Made by a program: the position numbers and the translations under genes. 64,000 nt of DNA from Hemerocallis citrina (Eukaryota; Streptophyta; Magnoliopsida; Asparagales; Asphodelaceae), in assembly GCA_017893485.1 (NCBI GenBank), contig JACEHZ010000211.1:1021475-1085474 (forward strand), in the 5' to 3' direction. Below the pieces are notes generated by a model that searched no databases, was not told the DNA's origin, and saw nothing but the letters and a program-made list of their open reading frames with translations. Of this stretch, positions 54,365-64,000 are shown one piece after another. Each line of letters opens with the position of its first letter. The first letter of the stretch is position 1.

Positions 54365-55645
54365 GACAAGTTGAGGAGCTCGGCACCAGCTGCCAAGCGT
54401 TCTTGACGCTGACCCCGTTACGAGGGAAAAATCAAGCTCGACACCAACTGCCGAGCGTTCTTGACACCGACCCTGTTACGGGGGAAAAATCAAGCTCAGC
54501 ACCAGTTGCCGAGCGTTCTTGACACTGACCTCGTTACGGGGAAAAATCAAGCTCGGCACCAGCTGCCGAGCGTTCTTGACACCGACCCCGTTACGGGGGA
54601 AAATTCGAGTTCAGCACCCACTGCCGAGCGTTCTTGACACCGACCTCGTTATGGAGAAAAATTCGAGTTCGGCACCCACTGCCGAGCGTTCTTGACACCG
54701 ACCTCGTTACGGGAGAAAATTCGAGTTCGGCACTCACTGCCGAGCGTTCTTGACACCGACCTCGTTATGGGGAAAAATTCGAGTTCGGCACCCACTGCCG
54801 AGCGTTCTTGACACCGACCTCGTTACGGGAGAAAATTCGAGTTCGGCACCCACTGCCGAGCGTTCTTGACACCGACCTCGTTATGGGGAAAAATCAAGCT
54901 CGGCACCAGCTGCCGAGCGTTCTTGACACCGACCCCGTTACGGGGGAAAATTCGAGTTTGGCACCAGCTGCCGAGCGTTCTTGACACCGACCTCGTTACG
55001 GGGAAAAATCAAGCTCGGCACCAACTATCGAGCGTTCTTGACACCGACCTCGTTATGGGGAAAAATTTGAGTTCGGCACCCACTGCCGAGCATTCTTGAC
55101 ACCGATCTCGTTATGGGGAAAAATCAAGCTCGGCACCAGCTGCCGGGCGTTCTTGACACCGACCCCGTTACGGGGGAAAATTCGAGTTCGGCACCAGCTG
55201 CCGAGCGTTCTTGACACCGACCTCGTTACGGGGAAAAATCAAGCTCGGCACCAGCTGCCGAGCGTTCTTGACACCGACCTCGTTATGGGGAAAAATTCGA
55301 GTTCGGCACCCACTGCCGAGCGTTCTTGACACCGACCTCGTTATGGGGAAAAATTCGAGTTCGGCACCACTGCCGAGCATTCGTGGAACCGACCTCGTTA
55401 TAGGGAAAATTTTGAGTTCGGCACCACTGCCGAGCGTTCGTGGAGCCGACCCTGTTACGGGGGAAAAATCAAGCTCGGCACCAGCTACCGAGCGTTCTTG
55501 ACACCGACCCCGTTACGGGGGAAAATTCGAGTTCGGCACCCACTGCCGAGCGTTCTTGGCACCGACCTCGTTATGGGGAATATTCGAGTTCGGCACCCAC
55601 TGCCGAGCATTCTTGGCACCGACCTCGTTACGGGGAAAGATTAGA
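54365..55645 (+). repeat. 57-58-bp tandem repeat, about 22 copies
   Basis: Units contain CTGCCGAGCGTTCTTGACAC, CGACCTCGTTA(T/C)GGGG and TTCGGCACCCA or CTCGGCACCAG. Two unit types (AAATTCGAGTT and AAATCAAGCTC) alternate in higher-order fashion, with a longer period of about 230 bp (four units). The internal GTTCGGCA..TGCCGAGC forms a small hairpin. It lies between the antisense promoter and the 3' LTR. Confidence 0.95.
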
Positions 55646-56148
55646 CCTCGTGCTATGACGAACTCCCTCCCAGTACTCACGACTACGCCGAACTCGCTCT
55701 CCTCTTCGGAAAAACGCGCCGAACCGCATACGGACCTCGGCCCCCTAGCCAGCGAGCTCTGGAGGGGGTCGGAAGCGTGATACAGATGTATATGCCCCTC
55801 AACGAAGGATAACGGCCAAGCCATTGCGCCAAAAAACAAAAAAGAACTCCTGGAAAGCAATTATAAAGTTGGGGAGTACCTTCTCACTCCCAAACAAACA
55901 ATTGTTACCCAAAAATAATCTTCCAAAACCCCAGGACGTCGAATCGACACTTTCTTAAGTCAAGAGGATATTCCAACAAGAGGCTCTAGAGCGACTTAGA
56001 GTTCGATCTACTTGAAAAATCACCAAACCACCTCCTCCAAGATTCAAAACCTCCCATTTGGGCTCCGATACAACTCCTCTAGCCATTAGAACAGTAAAAC
56101 TACTCCTCAAAGGCTGGTCAAGCTCAGCCTTCGGGAGTGGGGGGCTCG
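55646..56148 (+). other. Tat 3' untranslated region and polypurine tract
   Basis: No gene. The tract GGGAGTGGGGGGC (about 56134-56146) lies two to three bases before the 3' LTR and should prime plus-strand synthesis. Confidence 0.75.
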
Positions 56149-56754
56149 TGATATGGCTAGAAATGGGGTTTAATCGGGACCGTCCAAATCAGGCACGAAT
56201 CTTGAAGCCTAGGGGTAAAACGGTAATTTCACTGAAGCGGGTACTGGTTCTCCTCCCCAAAGAACCGTTAACCCGCGAATGGATCCACCTCAACTGGGTG
56301 CGGGTTTCAACCCGCAATAAACCCGGTCCAGCAGGGTAGAATTAGGGTTTCTGATTAATATTAATTAACGGCCCTGATTCATATCTATCCTTTCACTGGG
56401 GATTAGGGATTACATTCCTAATCTGTTTACAAGGAGAATATTCCTTATCAGATTACGGGGATCACCTGCCTAATATGTTCCCTAAGATGCCTATAAATAC
56501 CCCCCATCCATCTCCATTAAGAGGTAATCAATCTTTCACCAGTTTTTGCGCTCTCTCATAGTCTTCCAGATTACTGACTTGAGCGTCGGAGGGTGCGTCG
56601 CCGGGAACAACCCCGGTGTCTCGCACTTTTTGCAGGTGTACGGCGGGAGCGACGATCAAGCCCCGACGGAACAGGTATACAGGTTTACTATTCAGTTTCC
56701 CTAAGAATCCACAAATACTATCTGTTTGCCCCCACACCAAATTTAGCGGCAACA
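56149..56754 (+). repeat. 3' LTR of the Tat element
   Basis: 606 bp from TGATATGGCTAG to TTTAGCGGCAACA, with TATA box CTATAAATAC at 56491-56500. It is near-identical to the 5' LTR. Confidence 0.95.
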
Positions 56755-56759
56755 GTTAC
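56755..56759. repeat. Right TSD (GTTAC) of the Tat element
   Basis: Identical to 41845-41849. Confidence 0.9.
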
Positions 56760-59592
56760 TGATCCAGAAATTCAACCAAAATATGACGGTTGAACCGTTG
56801 CCACAAATTTTCTAGAGACCTTAATTGAACGTCTCCACCGCTTTCCAAACCCCTTTCCAAAAGGGAGAGGCATGAATAGCCAATTTGGAATGCAAATCCT
56901 AGACTTTCTTTCTTTTGTGATACTTATTCTTCACTAAACGTATCTAAGCAAGATCGTTACGTTTGAGCACATTCCATAATAATTTAGTAAGAAGCGTTAA
57001 GTTCTGGTGTCTCAAGTTAAGGATGTTTAGACCCCCTTCTCTCTTGGATTTATAGAATCTGTTCTAATTACAAAGGTGCTTACTGATAGAGGAGGTGGCT
57101 GAGCCTGACCAAACGAAATTACGTTTGATCTTGTCAATACAGTTGACAACCCAAGAGGGAACATAAAGGTATGACATCAAATAAAAAGGGATGGAGGAGA
57201 TAACAGAGTTAATGAGGATGAGCCTCCCACCACGAAACATTTGGCGTCCAGTCCAAGCATTGAGTCTAAACTCAATCTTATCAATCATGGGCATCCAATC
57301 TTCTTTATGGAGTTTGCCCCATCTGCGAGGAATTCCAAGATAATTAACCCGAACCGAACCAAAAGAACAGTTAAAAAATTTTGCAATCTCGGTTTGCCTG
57401 TTAGCAGATCCACCGAGCCAGATAATAGAAATTTTGTTAAAATTAATAGATAAGCCAGAAGCACTTTCAAGAAGATAGAGGAAAATTTGTTAGGTTACAC
57501 AGCGATGGACCATGAGGCTTAGCAAAGAGAATGGTGTCATCTGCATATTGAAGATTAAGCACGCCCTCAAAACCATTAAAACTGTCCAAGCCTTCAATAA
57601 TATTGGAGTTCCCAATTTGAGTATTATTATGCAAAAGACGTCAGCGACAAGAATGAATAGAAGGGAAGAGAGTTGGTCGCCTTGTCTAAGGCTCCTTTTA
57701 CACATTAACTTATTACCTTGCACTCCATTAATAATCACTGAGGATGTACCAGTAAATAGGCTGGATTTAATCCAGGATATCCATATGGGGCCGAAGCCCC
57801 GATGGATGAAAATATCAAAGAGAAACTCTCTTTCTACATTATCATAGACTTTTTCAAAATCGATCTTTAATAAGATACCTTCCGATTTGGATTTGTGACA
57901 GCCTGAGATGATCCCTTCAGCACAGGACACACTATCTAAAATAAACCTATCTTTAACAAAGCCCGACTAAGTCAGATTAATCAAGGGAGAAATAGAAGAA
58001 CTCAACCTATTCACCAGAACTTTCATGACGATCTTAAAAGAGACGTCGAGAAGACTAATGGCCCTAAAAGCCGAAACTGTATTAGCTCCAATAATCTTCG
58101 AGGTAAGAACGATATGCGCATAATTAATATGGCCAAAAGAAAATGTACCATTAAGAAAATTAGAGAACATATTAAGAAGATCATCTTTGAGAAGATCCCA
58201 TAACTTTTGGAAAAAGAAACAGGAAAAACCATCAGGGCCAGGAGCAGAATCACCACGCATAGAAAAGACATCCACTTTAATTTCATCAAGGGAGAACGGA
58301 GTCTCTAACATGGAAAGAACGTTATTCTCTGCCCGTAAAGAGACTCCCAGTTAAGGCGGAACACTCTCACCAATGATGAACCCATTAGGTTTTTATAGAA
58401 GTTTAAAAAATAGAGTGAAATTGGGAAATATAATGAACTTCAACATTATTGTCTGTAATGGAAGAGATATGATTGACTCTTTGCCTAGGAGAGGCAAATT
58501 AGTGAAAGAAAGAAGTGTTGCAGTCTCCTTCCTTCAACCATTTAATCTTGGCTCTTTGAGCCCATTTAATATGGTCTTCATGTAATAAGGAGGCGTACTC
58601 AGTTTTACAATCTATTCTTTTTTTCCTATCAGCCGTAGAAATAGGACCCTGCTCTTCCCTCTGGTCAATCAGGTTAATATCATTAAGAAAAGAATGTTTC
58701 AGCTGGTTAGCATCTCCAAACCTAGCTTTACTCCAAACCTTACAGCCATTCTTAACTGAATGGAGTTTAAGAAGCAAGTATACAAGCCCGTGAGAACCAA
58801 CCACAGAGGAAAGACATTGAGTAATAATATTAACGAAAATTTGGTCTTTCGACCAAAATTTCTAAAAATGAAACTTAAAAGGTTTGGAGAAATTAAAGTT
58901 AGAATGTAAAGTCAACGGAACATGGTCAGAAATGGGGCTAGGAAGCACTTGAACAAATGAATTATGAAAAGTGGAGATCCAGTCTTGGGAAAGCATGAAA
59001 CGATCAAGTTTCGCCATCGAGGGATCTAAGCGGTGGTTAGACCAAGTGAAAAGCCTACCATTTATGGGAAGGTCAATAAAGTCTAGACTAAATACAGTCA
59101 TTAAAATGGAGTCATCAAGCCTAGAAGAATTACCCTTTCGTAACGAATCTAGTAATATTTATAGTCGTCACAGAAAATCCAGAAGTCATTGATACAGCCG
59201 TTGAAAGAGTTAAATTCATCCCAGAATTCATTTCTTAAATCAGTAGTTGAAGGACTGTAAACAGGGACCACCGTTAGGAGATGGTTGAATTCAATCAAGT
59301 AAAGAACCACAATTAAGAAATATTTCATCCTAAGAACGGATACAAGATTAAAGAAAGATGCTTTGAAGCCTAAGAGAATACCACTACATCTGTTAACGCT
59401 GTCCAAACTGATCAATTGGGTTAGGCACTTACCCCTAAGGGCCCTCTTAATGGATGCAGAAAGAGAGTCGAATTTGGATTTATGTAAAGAAATAATGTCA
59501 CATTTAGAAGAAGAAATCAAATCAAAGATAGTTTCTTTCTGTGGGGAGCTACCAAGCCCTCTAATATTCCAAGAACATCCAATCATTAACAC
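56755..59592 (-). pseudogene. L1-type LINE ORF2: endonuclease and reverse transcriptase, broken
   Basis: Reading leftward from 59592: endonuclease (IGCSWNIRGLGSS, later VVPVYSP and ISDHVPLTLHSN), a linker with KIKWLKEGDCNTSFFH, then RT from 58311 (DSAPGPDGFSCFFFQKLWD, LVNRLSSSISPL, GILLKIDFEKVYD, SLRQGDQLSSLLFIL). The LQYADD catalytic box is present near 57530 but in a shifted frame. The block WTGRQMFRGGRLILINSVIS follows. Stops and frameshifts occur throughout, including between 59150 and 59100, 58860 and 58800, and near 57960. The frame then meets the Tat element at 56754 and continues at 41849. A dead copy. Confidence 0.9.
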
Positions 59593-59594
59593 AA

Positions 59595-60002
59595 TTAATT
59601 TAGGTCTGAAAACTTCAGGATATTTTTAATCGAGTCAAAACAAGAAGGCGAAAAAGAGTCAAACAAGAAGCCCAAGTCGGAAGCAAGGTTACCAATGTCA
59701 TCATTAGATAAGGAGTTGAAATGCACTTGATAGATAGAGCCCAAGGGCGAGTCTATCGGAAGTTCCATATTCCTAACCTGAGTAGCTAAAGAAGCTTTAA
59801 CGCTTATAGATAGGTAGGCGGAAAGCTTTGCCTTTAACCGAGCACTAGAATGGATATAAGGCAAGATATTTCTTTTTGGAATATTTTCTTTTGTGTGTGT
59901 ATGTGGGGTGGGGGGGGGAGTTGAAGATGAAAGGACAGAACGATCAATCATAGAACTCAATGGTGGAGTCCAACATGGGACCCATGGAAAGGATAAAGAA
60001 GA
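59595..60002 (-). pseudogene. LINE ORF1, 3' part
   Basis: An open stretch ends at 59595, immediately before ORF2, which is the usual L1 order. It has no motif I can name. On the right it runs without a stop to the solo LTR at 60003, and the same reading resumes beyond 61544. Confidence 0.6.
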
Positions 60003-61543
60003 TGTTGGTGTATGACCTAGAGGCTAGTTGTGTATTGACATTACTAGTTTACATTGTATCATGACGTTTATTTCAAATTTAGTTATTTCATTTATTGCAT
60101 TACTTATTGTGACTTAAATGAACATAATGAAGTCCTTAGAATAGTAAGTTCAATGCCATGGGATAAGTTCAATGTCCTGAGAATAGTAAGTTCAAGTGTA
60201 TGACTTGATTGTGAGATCCTAATCGCTGAAATCAGAACACTATTCTTAAATGTCCCTAGTCGAATATTATTGTGAATTAGGACAACGATAATACACAGAG
60301 ACTAGTGTGTGCGTACACTGATGACCATTCGCACGGGTCATGGATATGAGATATCAATTCTTCACATTGATACATATTAGAGTAATAATGTACTGGACTG
60401 ACCTACCATGAGAACGATGCATGGATCGTTACGTGAGTGTCATAAGTGGTTCTCACAGTGATCATGCTGTATGTAGTCCTTTGACTTGAAGTCACTATGG
60501 TTCCCTACATGAAAAGTTATATGTTTTAATGCCGTCAAACGTTGCTTGTAATAAGATGATTATAAAGTCGACTATTGAATATACTACAAATCATGCGAAG
60601 GAATATGAGTGAATTATATAGAATTTGTCCATCTTACAGAATAGGAGCGATATCTACGGATCCCTGGATTGAGTGAGACTGCATTGCATGGCCGTACTCA
60701 AATGAGTCAATATGAGATATCGATCTCATTTGTTTTAGTAAGTCTACTCGGACATCAAGAAACCAAAGATTGAACTATACAAGGGTGACACACTCTATCT
60801 CTTGTGGTCAATTAAGATATCTAGACAAATGGACTAGACTACATGGAAACATTGGTCGCGGATAGGTCATGTTAAATCACTGACATTCATCTTACTTGAG
60901 TAGTAGTGATGTATTGCTAGATATCGTTCACTGTTTGTAATACTCGAATATGATTTTAGTATTACTGTCAACGTAATGGGAACCCACAGGGTCACACACT
61001 TAGAATGGATCGAAATTGGGATTTAAATTCATAAGATGAATTTAATTAGGGATCAAAGTAAGATTTAGACTCCTGACATTGGTTGAATATTTAATTAGAT
61101 TAAATGGGCCGACTAACGTTCAAAGATCCACACACGAATCTGACCCAGGTCAGATTGTGAGCCCAACAACCTCATTACTCTCTTAGGGTTGGTTTTTTAC
61201 ACCTATATATATGATATGTATCTTTGAAAAAGACACAGGTGAAAAGAAACCCTAGCCGTCACAGAAAGTGAGAGAGAAAGATTGTGAGGAGGAACATTCC
61301 CTTTCCGCAAGCTGGCACCGTGGTCTTAGGGAGAGCCATTTTTTGTTTCGTTCGTATGGATACCGTAGAGGTACCGCAATATTGCAATGTTGTGATCGTC
61401 ATACTATGGAGATAGCGGAACCATCTTTAAGGTATAACTCCTAAATACGATTTTCGGTTTTCGCATGGATCCATAACTAGATTTCGATAATTATGTAATT
61501 TTTCGCTGTGTATTTAATCTGTGATTGCATTCGAAACCTAACA
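60003..61543 (+). mobile_element. Solo LTR, 1541 bp, with 5-bp TSD
   Basis: Starts TGTTGGTGTATGACC and ends CGAAACCTAACA; flanked by GAAGA at 59998-60002 and 61544-61548. A TATA-like CCTATATATATG lies at about 61201-61212, followed by AAACCCTAGCC leader-like sequence. No coding domain is present. The TGTT..AACA termini suggest Ty1/copia, which is a guess. It interrupts LINE ORF1. Confidence 0.88.
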
Positions 61544-62102
61544 GAAGAAACTGAAAGGGCACTTAATTTACCAACAGATAACCTGGAAGAATCTACACTA
61601 GTTATAGAACAAAACGGTGGGGAAATATGTTGCGAAACTAAGTAGTTTCGAAACAAATGTTTAATGAGCATCAAATTACCTAGATAGCTAAAAGAAAATA
61701 TGTTGCTAGGGGGATCCAAAGAGAACATAACAAAATTATTGCAAGAGACTGAAATAGAGCATGCTAATTGAAAAAAGATAGAACATATCTATCCTGACGA
61801 AGTCAGGTGATGAGTGTCTTTTCTTCTTGAAGCAGTAAATCATCTAAATTCCAATAAGCCGAAGCTAAATAATCTCGCTGTAGGGAACAATTAGTCTTAT
61901 TTGCTAATTTTGAACTATACTCACCATTGCTCCAAAAAATAAAACTAGGCATATCATTCTTAACGGCGAGCACAAAATAACTAAACTCGTTGTTGGAAAC
62001 GACAAATTTAGGTATTGAGTTCCCGAGCGCAATTAGGTTGGCAACTGTCATGTTTCTGTAAATAGTTTTGAAAAATATAATAAATTTAAAAAATTCAGCC
62101 AC
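61544..62102 (-). pseudogene. LINE ORF1, 5' part
   Basis: Minus-strand reading continues from the other side of the solo LTR (SVGKLSALSVSS just before it). A further open piece lies at 62102-61803 (VANLIALGNSIPKFVVSNNE, MPSFIFWSNGEYSSKLANKT). The LINE 5' end is probably near or beyond 62102. Assignment rests on continuity and strand rather than on a named domain. Confidence 0.5.
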
Positions 62103-62398
62103 CTGTGAGTTTACTAAATTTTATAAAGGAAAATTTTTCTTTTTTTAGTGTTGCATCAAATTTACAAAACATTTGTGGTTTACATAGATTTAGAAAGGTG
62201 ATATCTAATAACCCTCATTTTATGCATGCATATTTTAATCAAATCAAAGTTGTCCTATCTGGGCCCTTCTGAAACAGATGAATGGATGTAGCAAGTCGAT
62301 CTAACTTTGAGAATGAATAGGAGTGATCATGTCGTAAGCACCTTTCATTTATGGTCCCAACAGTGAAAAGTTAGCACACATACCTTTCTTCCTTTGGC

Positions 62399-62870
62399 CT
62401 AAGAGCATCTGTAGCAGTTTGGCATTTACCCAAAATTTTCAAAATTTGAGAAAACTAGTGCTGCAGTTGGTTGACCATTTACCAAAAAATTGGGTTTTGA
62501 CGCTACAGTAATTGGCTAGATTTGACAGACTAAATGACAATTACCAAAATATAGCTAATGAAAGACACTCGCCGAAGAATTATTCCCCATCCCTTTGAAA
62601 AAAAATTTATATATAAAATTAGTCGGACGGAAAATTATTTCCCGTCCCATCCAGTTTTTCAAAAACCAACAAAAAAAATCATCAGACAAGATATGATTTC
62701 CCGTCTGTGCAATTTTTTTTTTTTGAATTTTGACGGCGGGAAACCATTTCCCGCCCGGTCCATTAATTTCCCAAAAAAAAAAAAGGCAGTTGACGACTGT
62801 AAGCCAAACCTGTTTTCTCATTTCCATTTGCCAAATCCCAAGAAATGGGTCTCAAACATATGCTCTTAGA
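62399..62870. mobile_element. Putative MITE, about 470 bp
   Basis: Ends read CTAAGAGCAT(C/A)TGT inward from both sides. The interior is A/T-rich with CCCGTC and GACGGGAAA strings and no gene. GAGCAT(C)T-type termini are common in plant MITEs. No clean target duplication could be fixed, so class is open. Confidence 0.45.
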
Positions 62871-63415
62871 GCTAAAAGAGCAAAATGTCGATATTTCATA
62901 CTAGAATAGATGTCGAGATTCCAGTCGAAATAGATCCAACACACATGAGAGCCACTGAAGAATCGATTGACACCTATCAAGAGGACGTCCATTTTATTTC
63001 GACATTTGATCAACCTGCAACACAACCAAATGGAAGGGTCCTGCAATACAAACCAGATGAACAACGTTTTCCCAGTTATTTCACAATATGGAATTATAAA
63101 GATACAGGGTAAACACACAAACTGAATCCAATAAAAAGAGAAGAATACTTGATTCATCGGAGAAGTGGACTGAACTGCTGCATGCCTGGGCAAATCCATA
63201 ATATGCTTAAACTCAAGGATAACAGAGACAGACGCTAATTTCCTCAATTTTTCTTTATAACTAAAATTAAAGCACTTAGAAGAAAGATATATATTACAAT
63301 ATAACATACAACACTGGATTTTATGTACAATTGAAAGCAAGCTCCTTGCTTGGAAAATATGTAAGTAGCTTATACTTAATACAAAACCATGCATGTTCTT
63401 GACGATGCCAAAGCA
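62871..63415 (-). other. Region downstream of the CAP-H exon
   Basis: Probable 3' UTR and downstream flank of the gene at 63416. A short plus-strand frame at 62885-63112 has no recognisable domain and is not called as a gene. Confidence 0.4.
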
Positions 63416-63631
63416 TTACTTCACTGCTGGTGAACGGGGAATGGTGATATTGAGTTCATCCAAACTGGGACTGCCATGAATACTCAGGTGATGTTCATTA
63501 GCCAAATGTAGTAGACAAATGAAGAAGAGATGTGGAGAGATATCCTTTGCGGGCGATGCTGCATCTGTTGAAGTGCAATCACTCGAAAAGTGATGCAAGA
63601 CATGTCTAAACGAAACTGTAGCATTGCATTC
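63416..63631 (-). CDS. CAPH: Last exon of condensin complex subunit 2 (CAP-H), partial gene
   Basis: A phase-0 exon of 72 codons including the stop begins after acceptor TATGAACAG and ends with TAA at 63416. It encodes VSFRHVLHHFSSDC, then the highly conserved kleisin C-terminus DISPHLFFICLLHLANEHHL and LDELNITIP. CAP-H is the kleisin that bridges the SMC2/SMC4 heads in condensin I and is needed for mitotic chromosome compaction; this C-terminal winged-helix region contacts SMC4. The family's residues are intact here. Upstream exons must lie beyond 63632, mostly off the window. Whether the full gene is functional cannot be judged. Confidence 0.82.
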   Translation of the reverse strand, partial: ECNATVSFRHVLHHFSSDCTSTDAASPAKDISPHLFFICLLHLANEHHLSIHGSPSLDELNITIPRSPAVK

Positions 63632-64000
63632 CTGTTCATACATATCAAGTGTCAAAAGAGGGAGAAGATAAAAGGGGGAAATCAAGATAAAGAAAATACC
63701 TAAGTAGGCACAAAAATAACTACATTGCCGAGGAAAAATAGTTCATGGAAATGAGGATTTTATTTGTTCTTTAATGTATGCAGAAAGTCATATCTTGGAT
63801 TGCAGTGTTTAACTAAACAGATCCTAAGGGCATACCAAATACCAAACACCAGGATTTTGTTAAGGAATCTAGAAGCCCTAGGTCTCTTCCTCCAATATCT
63901 AGATAGATACTAAACATTGAGTTGAATAAGATTATGTGTTAATGCCTACTACTTATATAAAGTTTGTACTAGAAATGCATCAGATACTTTTAAGTCAATT
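63632..64000 (-). other. Probable intron of the CAP-H gene
   Basis: A pyrimidine-rich tract precedes the exon acceptor on the minus strand. No further exon was recognised up to the window edge. Confidence 0.4.

Larger units (their letters stand above)
41850..56754 (+). mobile_element. Full-length Tat-lineage Ty3/gypsy retrotransposon, 14.9 kb
   Basis: Two LTRs of 605 and 606 bp, a 5-bp target duplication, primer-binding site, gag, protease, RT, RNase H, a second archaeal-type RNase H, integrase, two tandem arrays, antisense genes in the 3' half and a polypurine tract. The dual RNase H domains and the long non-coding 3' region define the Tat group. By eye the LTRs differ at about 17 positions and one indel (near 2.8 percent), so the insertion is fairly recent. 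Stops and small deletions in gag, protease and pol make it non-autonomous. Confidence 0.95.

Noticed and set aside
54866..55658. ORFs with repeated LGTSCRAF/PTPLRGK strings
   Set aside because: They run through the 57-58-bp tandem array with no start context or domain.
62885..63112. 75-codon plus-strand ORF next to the CAP-H exon
   Set aside because: No domain, no splice or promoter context, and it lies in the presumed 3' flank of a minus-strand gene; short enough to be chance.
62852..63394. 180-codon minus-strand ORF downstream of the CAP-H exon
   Set aside because: Composition is A/T-driven and hydrophobic without recognisable motif; more likely 3' UTR sequence.

Overview
The window is a transposon-dense stretch of a plant nuclear chromosome, almost certainly a eudicot. 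The evidence is two plant host genes (a CYP74 hydroperoxide lyase and the last exon of a condensin CAP-H gene), GT-AG introns, and plant-type Ty3/gypsy, MULE, hAT and L1 elements. I cannot name the species. Only the hydroperoxide lyase gene looks intact and complete. Nearly everything else is mobile DNA in various states of decay.

Layout. 1-2883 is the inner part and 3' end of a long LTR that enters from the left edge and cuts into the gag of a decayed Ty3/gypsy chromovirus (2884-7375, with its 3' LTR). A minus-strand Tat-like LTR follows at 7588-8092. 8272-18194 is a 9.9-kb Mutator-like element (MULE-1) with ~600-bp terminal inverted repeats and a perfect 9-bp target duplication. It carries a decayed transposase gene and, converging on it, a decayed plant-mobile-domain (PMD, MAIN-like) gene, with a 1.26-kb palindrome between their 3' ends. 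MULE-1 sits 174 bp beyond the stop codon of the hydroperoxide lyase gene (18377-19843, minus). 20315-21220 holds three small non-autonomous elements.

21261-40049 is bounded by a second set of long inverted repeats, unlike those of MULE-1. I read it as a second PMD-carrying MULE-type element (MULE-2). Its transposase is gone; it keeps subterminal tandem repeats, internal hairpins and a PMD fragment whose first intron matches that of MULE-1. It has been invaded by a solo LTR (22779-24675) and by a block (24706-35357) of two opposed Tekay-type pol fragments and a long LTR, which itself contains a hAT element (27505-30891).

40546-62102 is one minus-strand L1-type LINE, opened by a 14.9-kb Tat-lineage retrotransposon (41850-56754, TSD GTTAC) and by a 1541-bp solo LTR (60003-61543, TSD GAAGA). 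The Tat element has gag, protease, RT, two RNase H domains, integrase, two large tandem arrays and antisense spliced genes with their own TATA box. A MITE-like repeat and the CAP-H 3' exon close the window.

How the parts relate. The most interesting signal is the parallel design of MULE-1 and MULE-2. Both carry a PMD gene next to the right end and reading inward, and both have a central set of hairpins built from the same short palindrome found in their own terminal repeats, a different palindrome in each. Convergent transcription into such hairpins should yield double-stranded RNA matching the element's own ends.
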